Shown one piece after another: positions 46,437 through 55,071 of a stretch of DNA of 64,000 nt. This DNA is from an uncultured Parabacteroides sp. (GTDB taxonomy: Bacteria; Bacteroidota; Bacteroidia; Bacteroidales; Tannerellaceae). Each line of letters opens with the position of its first letter. The first letter of the stretch is position 1. Made by a program: the position numbers and the translations under genes. Below the pieces are notes generated by a model that saw only the letters and a list, made by a program, of their open reading frames with translations, ran no database searches and was not told where the DNA came from. The stretch is taken from positions 1 through 64,000 of the forward strand of contig UQLN01000009.1 of the NCBI GenBank assembly GCA_900541965.1, given 5' to 3'.

Positions 46437-47033
46437 TCCGTTTTCAACGAGAACCACGATCCGTTCCGTTTGGGCGTCTTTGCCTTTCGGATCATATTCC
46501 GATTTAAGGCTGGCGCCGAACATACCGGCAAATATATTCCAGAAGCCGGCTCTGAAACTTCCTAAATAAGCTTTCAACAGGTTATAACTGGATTGGTTAC
46601 ATTCCCTGTCTATCAATTTGATAAGTAATTTTCCCTGGGAAAAGGTAAGTTTTTTCAACTCCGGTTTATATTGTTTAAAAAGTTCTTTTTCCATCAGTTT
46701 AAGGTGTGCTTGCCGTGCCTTGTCGTTAGGTAAGGTTTCCATGTATTCGTAAGTTTCAATCAACGTTTCATAAACCATTTTGGCATAAGGGAGTGTACGT
46801 TTCACATCACGGACTAACTTATTGTATTTTTGTTGTTCCCTCTTATTTTTGAACTTAGGTTGTGGATAAATATAAATTTCCTGCAGATTAACGACGGCAA
46901 TCGTATCTTTTCCGTCGAAGAAGGCTCTTTGTACACCTTCCGGAACGGTATTGACTTTCAGTGTCTGTGCTTTTATTCCCATTGCACATACCATGAACAT
47001 AATCAATATAACATACCATCTCACTCCAATCAT
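46428..47033 (-). CDS. DUF4294 family secreted protein
   Basis: The 201-residue protein has a signal peptide (MIGVRWYVILIMFMVCAMGIKAQ) and a mature part that matches DUF4294 (VNLQEIYIYPQPKFKNKREQQKYNKLVRDVKRTLPYAKM, YEYMETLPNDKARQAHLKLMEKELFKQYKPELKKLTFSQGKLLIKLIDRE). It is basic and helical, and is probably periplasmic or surface-associated. DUF4294 occurs across Bacteroidota, function undefined. Its last 9 bp overlap the methyltransferase gene end. An internal TTATCCACA (reverse, 46861-46869) is a perfect DnaA box inside coding sequence. Confidence 0.85.
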   Translation of the reverse strand: MIGVRWYVILIMFMVCAMGIKAQTLKVNTVPEGVQRAFFDGKDTIAVVNLQEIYIYPQPKFKNKREQQKYNKLVRDVKRTLPYAKMVYETLIETYEYMETLPNDKARQAHLKLMEKELFKQYKPELKKLTFSQGKLLIKLIDRECNQSSYNLLKAYLGSFRAGFWNIFAGMFGASLKSEYDPKGKDAQTERIVVLVENGLI

Positions 47034-47240
47034 AGCCTACAAAAATAATTGATTTAGAGATAGCAATATCAAGTTTTACAGAATTTGACTGAGTAAACAT
47101 TCAATTCAATACATATTATATCTCATTGCTACTTATGTTTTGGTTGTCAAATGTAAAAATAAGTATTCATATACTTTGTGTTACTTTGTATAAAGCTTAT
47201 TTTTACAAACTGAATATTCTAAACAATACAAATTATACTT

Positions 47241-49000
47241 ATGCCAATTCTAACATTTAAAGATACTTCTATTTTTATTTTTCTGATGCTTCTATTTTTA
47301 CTACCCGGTTGTAGAAAATATGAATCTAAAGAAAGTATCCTTCTTGATAAGGCGGAAGAACTAATAAAGCTACATCCGGATAGTACGATTCTTTTTTTAG
47401 ATTCTATAGAATATCCGGAAGGGTTAAATGATCGTTTACTTGCAAAATGGTGTTTATTATACGGCATAGCTGTTGATAAAGCCAAAGAGGGGGATGTACC
47501 TTCTGTATATCAACTTAGCAGAGCATTAAAATATTATGAAAAACATAGGGACTTGAGTAAGTCTGCAAAAATTGGACTTTATCTCGGTCGCTCCTATGTA
47601 AATGATAAGGAGTACGAGAAAGCTATGGAAGCATATGATGCTGCATTGAATATAGCTATTGAAGTAAAGAATTATAATATAGCAGGATACATATTGAGTT
47701 ATATGGGAGATTTGTATGAAATAAATGGAAATTTTTTATTTGCTGTAAATAAATATGAGGATAGTAGTAAATATTTTAAACTTGCTAATAATGATAGGAG
47801 TTATATTTTTGGTTTAGTAAATACAGCAAGAGAATGTGTATTATGCGATTCTATAGATAAATCTTTATCTTTTTTTACAAAGCAGAAAATGCAGCTTTAC
47901 TATTGGGTGATAAGGAAGTTATTTCTTATACTTATAATGGTTTAGGAGCTACTTATTGTACTATTGATAAATATAAAAAGGCGGAATATTATTATTTAAA
48001 AGCAATAGAAAATAATTCAACAGACTCTGCTTCTAACTATATGGGATTAGCTGAAATATATTTAGACTTAAAATATTTTGATAAAGCTAAAATGTTTTTA
48101 GATAAATCAAATATGAAAACAAAAAATAAATATATAGCTATAGGTATAACAGAAAATTACTATTTATTAGAAAAGGCAAAAGGAAATTATTCTAAAGCAT
48201 TAGAATATTTAGAAAAATATTCATATTCAGCAGACTCTATTTCTAAAATAGAAAATAATACAAATGTATTAGCGACAGAAAAGAAATATAATTATATGAA
48301 GTTACATAATGAAAATATGCAATTAAAGATAAATAGACAAATATATTATATTATTGCTTCCATATTATTACTGTGTATTTTTACTATAGCTATTATACAT
48401 CTTCTTAGGATAAGAAAAAAAATATACATATATTGAATCAGCAAGTAGCAATAAATGAGCAAAACAGAAAAATATATGCTTTATCTGTAGAGTTGAATCA
48501 AAAAAAGGATATATTGTATCATCAGAAAAATCAGTTGGAAGAAAATAGTAAATTTAATCAATTGAAATCTGATATTTCTGAAGAAGAAAAAAGGTATATG
48601 AAATTGAAGAAGGATGTAGAAGTTGTTAATAACAAATTGATAGCTTGTAGAGAAGAACGAATATTATTATCGCCGATAGGTACTAAACTCTATAGATGGT
48701 CAGAAAAAGTGCAATCGAATATTTCTAGTCCATTAATTAAGTTCTATCCAATGGAAAAATATAGAAAACTTGATAAAGGATGTATACCCTATTGTATATA
48801 AGGAGTTGATAGAAAGATATTTTACACAAGTGGAGAAACGCTTTTGTTATTTATGCTTATTCAAATTGGATACGCGTCAAATATCTATATTGCTGAATAT
48901 AAACCCTGAATCTGTTAATAAACAGCGTTTCCGCTCACGTCAAAAGTTTGATTTGGTAGGTACAAATGAAGATTTATATGTTTATCTTGTAAGTCTTTGA
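47241..49000 (+). pseudogene. TPR/transmembrane/HTH regulator gene broken by three frameshifts
   Basis: Four consecutive frames on one strand join into one 586-residue protein after three one-base corrections. It has a lipobox (LLPGC) at the N-terminus, TPR helices (SKSAKIGLYLGRSYVNDKEYEKAMEAYDAALNIA, YNIAGYILSYMGDLYEINGNFLFAV), a transmembrane helix (IYYIIASILLLCIFTIAIIHLL), a coiled coil and a C-terminal HTH-like end (CYLCLFKLDTRQISILLNINPESVNKQRFRSRQKF). Known Bacteroidota relatives are intact single-frame regulators. The breaks are at the T7 run 47870-47876 (one base short), the A8 run 48415-48422 (one base short) and an extra base within 48751-48768. Base use is very AT-rich compared with neighbours. 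Decay, assembly error and slippage are alternatives. Confidence 0.8.
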
Positions 49001-49339
49001 TTAAGATGAACTCGTTAGATTACTATAGTTATGATATTCCTTTTCCCTTAAAAAAATAGATATGTTTTGCTTTCCGCGAACGTGGGATGTAAGAAAGATA
49101 GTAACGATATTTATTGAATATTTATTCCTGTATCAGTTGATAAACAATGTTTCCATGTGTCACAAATACCTATTTTAGATAAATTCTCTGTTTGCTTTGT
49201 AATTTATTTATATTCAATGTGTTATATGTTTATGTATCATATACTTTGTCAATTATATAATTATTAATTGACTGATTATCAGATGATATTTGTCAATCCC
49301 ATAAAATGACCTATTTGCTATTTTGTTTAAAAGGACTAC

Positions 49340-49347
49340 TACTTTTG
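49340..49347 (+). promoter_or_regulatory. -7 box upstream of the 31-codon ORF
   Basis: TACTTTTG lies 20 bp before ATG 49368, the usual spacing for a Bacteroidota promoter. Confidence 0.5.
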
Positions 49348-49367
49348 TCGCATAAATAAACAAAGTT

Positions 49368-49463
49368 ATGAATATATATAAAATGTTACTGTACATTATT
49401 ATTACTTTATTTTCAAGGCTCGCCCAAATATTTATTTACTTTTGCGACCTGTTGAATAACTAA
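49368..49463 (+). CDS. Possible 31-residue hydrophobic peptide
   Basis: ATG 49368 to TAA 49461-49463 encodes MNIYKMLLYIIITLFSRLAQ and a further 11 residues: a basic start and a hydrophobic core like a signal peptide, but no mature domain. It has its own -7 box. A second -7 box (49437-49444) lies inside its 3' half and serves the following beta-barrel gene. It could be a small membrane peptide or the signal-peptide remnant of a deleted outer-membrane protein gene. Confidence 0.35.
   Translation: MNIYKMLLYIIITLFSRLAQIFIYFCDLLNN
49437..49444 (+). promoter_or_regulatory. -7 box for the beta-barrel gene
   Basis: TACTTTTG, about 130 bp before ATG 49576; a long leader, sequence AT-rich. Confidence 0.5.
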
Positions 49464-49575
49464 TCTGTATAAAACTATAGACGCTAAAAACAATTATCAA
49501 ATAATAAATAACCTGCTTATTTATTTTAATATTAATTCTATGATTAAGAAAACATTTATTTTAACGATTGGAAGT

Positions 49576-50268
49576 ATGAAAAAAGTTTTATTTTTATTTG
49601 TATCTTTATTTTGTGTGATGGCTGCTAATGCACAGTTTAAATTTACTCCTACCGTAGGAACTACTATTTTAAAAGAGAGCGCATTTAAAGCTAATTTTGG
49701 TGTTCAGGCCGGAATAGGGGTAAGATATTCTTTTAATAAAAAGGATGATGGTTTCGGTATTCAATCCGGGTTATATTTTATGCAACGGAATAGCTCTTCT
49801 TCAGGAACTACTTTGCATATGAGTGACGGTTCTTCTCAGTTATTAATTCCAGAAACAGGAGATATTTTATCATCACCTTTAATTGGAACACCTGGAGGAT
49901 CTACTTACAGCATAACTACTCATAGAAACTATCTTCAGTTGCCGGTTATGGCGGAGTGGGCAAAATATATAACTCCCGATATTCGTTTTCATGTAGCTGC
50001 AGGTCCTTATTTTGCTGTAGGTCTCGGTGGCAAAAACAAAGTATCGACTATTTCCTGGGATAAAAGTGAGAATGTTCAGGCTGATGAAACATCTTGGGAT
50101 CCTTTTAAATATAATAACTATAAACGTTTTGATTTTGGTTTGTCTTTCCAGACAGGTGTAGAAATAAAACGCGTTGCTATCCTGCTTAACTACAACATGA
50201 ATTTGCTTCATAGAAATCAAGGCACAAAAGAAAACCTTGTGTCTATAGGGGTAGGTTACACTTTCTAA
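49576..50268 (+). CDS. Outer-membrane beta-barrel protein (OMP_b-brl/PorT-like)
   Basis: The 230-residue protein has a signal peptide MKKVLFLFVSLFCVMAANAQF and eight or so alternating strands (VGTTILKESAFKANFGVQAGIGVRYSF, LQLPVMAEWAKYITPDIRFHVAAGPYFAVGLGG, FDFGLSFQTGVEIKRVAILLNYNMNLL), ending in GYTF with the C-terminal Phe needed for BAM recognition. The start at 49576 is preferred over ATG 49540 because it gives a classic signal peptide. It is probably a small integral outer-membrane barrel of unknown substrate. A terminator follows (50288-50332). Confidence 0.82.
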   Translation: MKKVLFLFVSLFCVMAANAQFKFTPTVGTTILKESAFKANFGVQAGIGVRYSFNKKDDGFGIQSGLYFMQRNSSSSGTTLHMSDGSSQLLIPETGDILSSPLIGTPGGSTYSITTHRNYLQLPVMAEWAKYITPDIRFHVAAGPYFAVGLGGKNKVSTISWDKSENVQADETSWDPFKYNNYKRFDFGLSFQTGVEIKRVAILLNYNMNLLHRNQGTKENLVSIGVGYTF

Positions 50269-50287
50269 GTATATAGATACATACATA

Positions 50288-50332
50288 AAAAGTCCTCTTT
50301 TTCCATTCAGACAATGGAAAAAGAGGGCTTTT
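50288..50332 (+). terminator. Terminator after the beta-barrel gene
   Basis: A 20-bp stem (50288-50307 with 50313-50332, one G-T wobble, core CCTCTTTTTCCATT) with a 5-nt loop runs into TTTTCTTTTG. Confidence 0.85.
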
Positions 50333-50463
50333 CTTTTGTATAATTCTTTGCCACTCGAATTTATTACGTAGATTTACCGCAATTTTATTAACTAAAATAA
50401 CAAACTATGAGCAAACTTTTCAATAAATAATAGATAATTCATTATATACCAAACTCCTTTATT

Positions 50464-51300
50464 ATGAAAAAAGAAAAAATTAGAAGCCTGAGAGGTTACC
50501 CTCTTTGCGTCCTTATTCTTTGTATGTGTATCCTGCCTGTTTATGCTGTTGATAACTTCCGGATAACAGATATCCGTTGTCTTGGTATGGGAGGAAACGG
50601 AGTTACCCAATCCGTATTATCTAATCCTTCGTTGGTCTGTCTTTATGATAGTAAACAGGTTCAGATAGATTATTTTAATCGTTATTCAGTGAAAGAATTG
50701 GGAACTATTCATGCCGGATTTATTTATCCTAACACACTATTACCTGCCGCTGTTGATATCTTTTCTTTTGGTTTCGATGGCTATCGGGAAAGTATGTTCC
50801 GTCTTTCTATGGGAAAGCAATTGAATAGAAAGTGGAAAATAGGAATCAGTATTCAATATGCATTGTTGCAAACGGAATTATCAGAAAGGGTACTGCAAGG
50901 GCTTTCAACAGATGTTGGTATTCTTTATTCTCCTGTTGACAAACTGTTGATTGGATTGTTGATAATGAATTTACCTTCAGTTACTATTCATTCAGAAGCT
51001 ACTGATATTAAAATTCTTAATGACTATTCTATCCAGATAGGTTTTCAATGGTCGGTAATTAACAGCCTGTTGATAGCTAGTACTGTAGAGAGTAATAAAA
51101 CGGTTTATTTAACAGGTAGTATCGGAGCAGAGTATATTCCTTTCAACCGGTTTTCGATTCGAGCGGGTATGAACTTATCCCCTCTTCAACCTTCATTAGG
51201 GATAGGATACCGTTTTTCCAGGTTTAGTCTGGATGTTGCCGGGACTTATTATGCTGTGTTGGGAATAAGTACCGGTGTTGGAATAAAGTATACTTTTTAA
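50464..51300 (+). CDS. Outer-membrane beta-barrel, PorV/FadL-like
   Basis: The 278-residue protein has a signal peptide (CVLILCMCILPVYAVDN). DIRCLGMGGNGVTQSVLSNPSLVCLYDSKQVQIDYFNRYSV is reminiscent of the PorV/FadL start (small glycine-rich hatch and Asn-Pro). Repeated strands follow (WKIGISIQYALLQTELS, NDYSIQIGFQWSVINSLLIAS, FSLDVAGTYYAVLGISTGVGIKYTF), ending in Phe. It probably forms an outer-membrane barrel. The next gene starts 12 bp after its stop, so the two are one operon; an interaction is likely but not shown by sequence. Confidence 0.72.
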   Translation: MKKEKIRSLRGYPLCVLILCMCILPVYAVDNFRITDIRCLGMGGNGVTQSVLSNPSLVCLYDSKQVQIDYFNRYSVKELGTIHAGFIYPNTLLPAAVDIFSFGFDGYRESMFRLSMGKQLNRKWKIGISIQYALLQTELSERVLQGLSTDVGILYSPVDKLLIGLLIMNLPSVTIHSEATDIKILNDYSIQIGFQWSVINSLLIASTVESNKTVYLTGSIGAEYIPFNRFSIRAGMNLSPLQPSLGIGYRFSRFSLDVAGTYYAVLGISTGVGIKYTF

Positions 51301-51312
51301 GGGTGTAAGGTT

Positions 51313-53373
51313 ATGAAACGGTTGTTTATAACCTTGTTGGTATTTCTGTTGATAAATAGTTATCAACTTAAAAGCCAAATAAATCCATCTGTTGATAAAT
51401 GGATGGAATATGTGGATGAAATGGCTCAGGAGACAGAAGATACAGAACATATAAAGACACTGTATGCGGATTTATCTTATTTGTCCGAACATCCTTTTGA
51501 ACTGAATACAGTTACGGAAGAACAGTTAAAACGGCTTCCTTTCTTATCTGATTTGCAAATTAAAGAGTTGTTGGAATATCGTTTACGCTATGGTAAACTG
51601 GTTACTGTTTATGAATTGAAGAATATTGTTTCATTCGATTTTGAAACAATATCCCTTTTCTTACCCTTTGTTTATATCAGTGAATTTACTGTTGAAAAAC
51701 GTCCGTTTACTGTGAAAAAACTGTTTAAATATGGTTCTAATAATCTACAAATCAGATATGATAGATGTTTTCAACAGAAAAAGGGATATTGTTCATATCC
51801 GGATAGTGTTTTATCGGAATATCCGAACCGGAGCTATCTGGGAGAACCGTTTTACCATTCACTTCGCTATTCCTATATTTTTGACGAGCGTCTTCAATTT
51901 GGGTTTGTGGCGGAAAAAGATGCCGGCGAACCTTTCTGGAATGGTTCTCATAAGGGATATGATTATTATTCAATTCACCTCTTATTAAAGGATATGGCTA
52001 AATGGTTGAAAAGTCTTGCCTTGGGTGATTATAAGGTTTCTTTCGGACAAGGATTGATAGTAAGTAATGATTTTACACCCGGACGCAGTGCACAGGTTGT
52101 ACAAGCAGAAAGGCGTTCAAATGGTTTTAGAAAGCACTTTTCAACAAATGAAAATGATTTTTTCCGGGGAATCGCATCTACTGTTTCATTCGGTAAATTC
52201 GATATAAGTATGTTCTGCTCATTCAGGAAACTGGATGCAAAAGTAGATAGTAATCAAATACGTTCTTTTAAAACAGATGGTTTGCATCGTCTGCCGGGGG
52301 ATAGGGAAAAAATACGTAAAGCTCCTATGTGTACTTATGGAGGAAATATCCGTTATGCAACTCCTTCATTATGTTTGGGAATAACAGCTCTTTCCTATTC
52401 TTTCGGAAGTATGGAAGTTCAACCGGATTTAAAACCTTATAACCTATATTATTTTAGAGGTGGAAATAACTTTAACATAGGTGTTGATTACCTGTTGAAA
52501 ATAAAAAATATGAAATTATATGGTGAAACTGCTGTTTCGGCGAATGGTGCTTGTGCCACTTTGAATGCATTTCAGTTAACACCGGTTTCTTATTTTTCTT
52601 TCCTTATGCTATACCGGTATTATGATTTGCGTTACCAGGCATTCTTTGGCAATGCTTTTTCACAAAGTTCAATGATACAAAATGAACAGGGTATGTATGT
52701 AGGAATGCAATGGACACCTTTTGCCCGTTGGAAATTATCGGCTTATGCAGATCTATTTCGTTTTCCCTGGCTTAAGTATGGAGTAGATGCTCCTTCGGGT
52801 GGAAAAGAATATATGTGTCAGATAGGTTATCATCCGGCTAAGGATGTATCGGTGTATTTTCGATATCGATATAAGCAAAAAGATAAAAACGGATTCAAAG
52901 AAGAAACGACTTCCCTCCTTTTGCTTCCTTCTGTTCAGCAGCGGTTGAGATTACAATTTTTATATACGATATCCCCTTCTGTCTCTTTACGGACATCTGT
53001 AGACGGAGTTTTCAACAAAGAAACAGAAAAAAGAAGTTCCGGTTGGATGTTGGCACAAAGTATGGGATGGAAGCCGGTAAAGGTTCCTTTTCAGGCAGAT
53101 TTATATGTGGCTTTTTTTCATACGGACGATTACTACAGTCGCATAAGTTCTTATGAAAAGAATATACTTTATGCTTTCAATTCTTCTTCTTTTTACGGGA
53201 AAGGTTTTCGTGGTGCAATTTCTTTACGCTGGGATTTTTTGAAACGGTTTACTTTTTCGGCAAAATGGGCATGTAGTTACTATTTGGACCGGGATAAAAT
53301 TGGAACAAACCAGGAAGAGATAAACGGATCTGTTAAAACAGATTTGTATGCATTGCTGCGTTGTAAGTTTTGA
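51313..53373 (+). CDS. ComEA-type helix-hairpin-helix protein with C-terminal beta-barrel
   Basis: The 686-residue secreted protein starts MKRLFITLLVFLLINSYQLKSQ. An HhH segment (HPFELNTVTEEQLKRLPFLSDLQIKELLEYRLRYGKLVTVYELKNIVSF, about 60-110) is followed by a long C-terminal region of about 550 residues with alternating strands and aromatic residues typical of outer-membrane barrels (RYSYIFDERLQFGFVAEKDAG, GDYKVSFGQGLIVSNDF), ending in CKF. I know this HhH-plus-barrel arrangement in Bacteroidota as an unnamed family. The HhH part would be periplasmic and might bind DNA, but no function is proven. It is operonic with the PorV-like gene. Confidence 0.82.
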   Translation: MKRLFITLLVFLLINSYQLKSQINPSVDKWMEYVDEMAQETEDTEHIKTLYADLSYLSEHPFELNTVTEEQLKRLPFLSDLQIKELLEYRLRYGKLVTVYELKNIVSFDFETISLFLPFVYISEFTVEKRPFTVKKLFKYGSNNLQIRYDRCFQQKKGYCSYPDSVLSEYPNRSYLGEPFYHSLRYSYIFDERLQFGFVAEKDAGEPFWNGSHKGYDYYSIHLLLKDMAKWLKSLALGDYKVSFGQGLIVSNDFTPGRSAQVVQAERRSNGFRKHFSTNENDFFRGIASTVSFGKFDISMFCSFRKLDAKVDSNQIRSFKTDGLHRLPGDREKIRKAPMCTYGGNIRYATPSLCLGITALSYSFGSMEVQPDLKPYNLYYFRGGNNFNIGVDYLLKIKNMKLYGETAVSANGACATLNAFQLTPVSYFSFLMLYRYYDLRYQAFFGNAFSQSSMIQNEQGMYVGMQWTPFARWKLSAYADLFRFPWLKYGVDAPSGGKEYMCQIGYHPAKDVSVYFRYRYKQKDKNGFKEETTSLLLLPSVQQRLRLQFLYTISPSVSLRTSVDGVFNKETEKRSSGWMLAQSMGWKPVKVPFQADLYVAFFHTDDYYSRISSYEKNILYAFNSSSFYGKGFRGAISLRWDFLKRFTFSAKWACSYYLDRDKIGTNQEEINGSVKTDLYALLRCKF

Positions 53374-53455
53374 TGGTATGGTTTATTTATTCATGATATG
53401 TGCTAAATAGTTATAAAGCATTGCTGTATAAACTTTGTCATTCTTATAGCTTTTG

Positions 53456-53463
53456 TAGTTTTG
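53456..53463 (+). promoter_or_regulatory. -7 box for the radical SAM gene
   Basis: TAGTTTTG fits TAnnTTTG. The expected start site is about 53470, so the ATG at 53519 has a normal leader, and the ATG at 53483 would lie only about 13 nt from it. Confidence 0.45.
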
Positions 53464-53518
53464 TATTCGCATTCATCAGAATATGCAGAACTTGTTAAAA
53501 CAAAAAAGTAATTATAAT

Positions 53519-54298
53519 ATGTCTACAATCCTTTTTGATAAAATAGTGTTCGGCCCAATACATAGCCGGAGACTAGGAGTTTCTCTGGGTATGAATTTGT
53601 TGCCTACAGACGGTAAATTATGTTCGTTTAACTGTATATACTGCGAATGCGGTCTGAATGAAGAACGTCGTACTCATAGCAAGTTACCTACCCGTGAAGA
53701 GGTGAAGGAGGCTTTGATTCAAAAATTATCGACTATGCAGGCAGAAGGTATTACGCCGGATGTAATTACATTTGCCGGTAACGGCGAACCAAGCATGCAT
53801 CCGGAATTCGGAGGAATTATAGAAGATACCATTATAACCCGTGACCATTTCTTTCCTTCTGCAAAGATTGCCGTATTATCCAATTCAACAATGCTTCATA
53901 GGGAAGATGTGTTTCAGGCCTTAAATAAAGTGGAAGATAATATATTGAAACTGGATTCTGTCCTGGATAGCCGGATACGGCAATTGAATGTACCTAATTC
54001 CCCTTCTTTCACATATGACAAACTGTTGGAACAGTTATGTCGTTTTAACGGTAATCTGATTATACAGACAATGTTTTTAAAAGGTGAAATAGATGGTAAA
54101 AGCATTGATAATACCACTGAACAGGAAATATCCGGATGGTTGGATGCCCTGAAGAAAATAAATCCCAAGCAAGTAATGATTTATACGATAGACAGGGAAA
54201 CACCTGTAAAGAATCTCCGTAAAGTAACAAAAGAAGAACTCGAAGCAATAGCCGATAAAGCCAGAAAAGAAGGGTTCGACGTCACAGTATCAGCTTGA
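53519..54298 (+). CDS. Radical SAM protein (COG0731-like)
   Basis: The 259-residue protein starts MSTILFDKIVFGPIHSRRLG and has an early CX3CX2C cluster motif (Cys35, Cys39, Cys42 in LCSFNCIYCECG) that binds [4Fe-4S]. DVITFAGNGEPSMHPEF, the SAM-contacting GNGEP motif, follows. It belongs with the Fe-S oxidoreductase group related to TYW1-like enzymes, but the substrate is unknown. It is not an anSME (no extra C-terminal cluster domain), so it should not mature the sulfatase at 30.9 kb. A longer start at 53483 is possible. Confidence 0.85.
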   Translation: MSTILFDKIVFGPIHSRRLGVSLGMNLLPTDGKLCSFNCIYCECGLNEERRTHSKLPTREEVKEALIQKLSTMQAEGITPDVITFAGNGEPSMHPEFGGIIEDTIITRDHFFPSAKIAVLSNSTMLHREDVFQALNKVEDNILKLDSVLDSRIRQLNVPNSPSFTYDKLLEQLCRFNGNLIIQTMFLKGEIDGKSIDNTTEQEISGWLDALKKINPKQVMIYTIDRETPVKNLRKVTKEELEAIADKARKEGFDVTVSA

Positions 54299-54312
54299 TG
54301 AATAAATTGTAA

Positions 54313-54382
54313 ATAGGTGACAGTTGGCAGTTATTCTGGTTTTCATACCGGACGCGAAACTTAACTGTCAACTGTCACCTAT
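54313..54382. repeat. Long imperfect hairpin with 21-bp arms (AGGTGACAGTTG family)
   Basis: The arm 54313-54333 pairs with 54362-54382 with a single G-T mismatch; core GGTGACAGTTG and CAACTGTCACC. A third partial copy TTGTCACCT lies at 54386-54394. Such AGGTGACAGTT repeats resemble non-autonomous dispersed repeats of Bacteroidales (recollection, not a search). It may also terminate transcription of the radical SAM gene. Confidence 0.6.
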
Positions 54383-54414
54383 CAATTGTCACCTGAAAAA
54401 TGTAAAACATTTTT

Positions 54415-55056
54415 CTAGAAACATACTCCGAAACGGAATCCTAAGTTATTCAATCCGTCTACCGAGTAAGAAAGTACCTTGCTTTTATTTGTTGCATAGT
54501 TATAATAGAATGCAGCATGGAATCCTAACCGTTTAAAAGCAACAGGCCGGATATTGATACCTATTTCCGGAGATATATAAAACCCCCAGGGATTGTCATA
54601 TACACGTACTAAGCTTGTATATGCAGAGCTTTCACTGTACATGGTACCCAGCTTCAATCCTATATAAGGTTTGAAATGATTACTCTTAAGCGGTGTCCAA
54701 TAGCGGGTAGAAAGACCGAACGGCAATTGGAAAGTAGATTGTTGTAAATCGGTATTCAATGTTTGCGTCTCGGAAATATGTAAAGTCGTCCGTGGAATAT
54801 ACCGGTGGTTTGAGTGATAATTAATAAAAGCACCTACCGACCAGTTCGGAAGAACTTCATACCCACCTTCAAAATTGGCTCCCCAGCCACTTGCCTTATC
54901 AGCAAAACTGGTGTTTACAGGAATATTTACCTGCCAGTCTATATTAAAATGCCATCTATCTATAAAATCTTGTGCATGTCCCAATAAAGGAAAAGCACAT
55001 AATAGAACAGCAAACAATATTATTTTTTTTAATGATTTAGTCTTTATCTTTTTCAT
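54415..55056 (-). CDS. Outer-membrane beta-barrel protein, small
   Basis: The 213-residue protein has a signal peptide (SLKKIILFAVLLCAFPLLGHAQDF) and eight-strand barrel character (WHFNIDWQVNIPVNTSF, WGANFEGGYEVLPNWSVGAFINYHSNHRYIP, FQLPFGLSTRYWTPL, FKPYIGLKLGTMYSES, WGFYISPEIGINIRP), ending in FGVCF. It is similar in size to the barrel at 49.6 kb but not a close copy. It follows the DUF4136 gene by 15 bp on the - strand, so the two are one operon. Function unknown, possibly structural in the outer membrane. Confidence 0.78.
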   Translation of the reverse strand: MKKIKTKSLKKIILFAVLLCAFPLLGHAQDFIDRWHFNIDWQVNIPVNTSFADKASGWGANFEGGYEVLPNWSVGAFINYHSNHRYIPRTTLHISETQTLNTDLQQSTFQLPFGLSTRYWTPLKSNHFKPYIGLKLGTMYSESSAYTSLVRVYDNPWGFYISPEIGINIRPVAFKRLGFHAAFYYNYATNKSKVLSYSVDGLNNLGFRFGVCF

Positions 55057-55071
55057 AATCGTTCCTCCTGG

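Larger units (their letters stand above)
49001..49539. other. AT-rich stretch with two -7 boxes and a 31-codon ORF
   Basis: Apart from the small ORF and promoter boxes listed separately, I see nothing: no tRNA, no strong hairpin, no coding frame with family resemblance. Confidence 0.5.

Noticed and set aside
53519..54298. Radical SAM protein as the sulfatase maturase (anSME)
   Set aside because: It has only the N-terminal CX3CX2C cluster and the COG0731-like GNGEP pattern, with no C-terminal cysteine-rich auxiliary-cluster domain.
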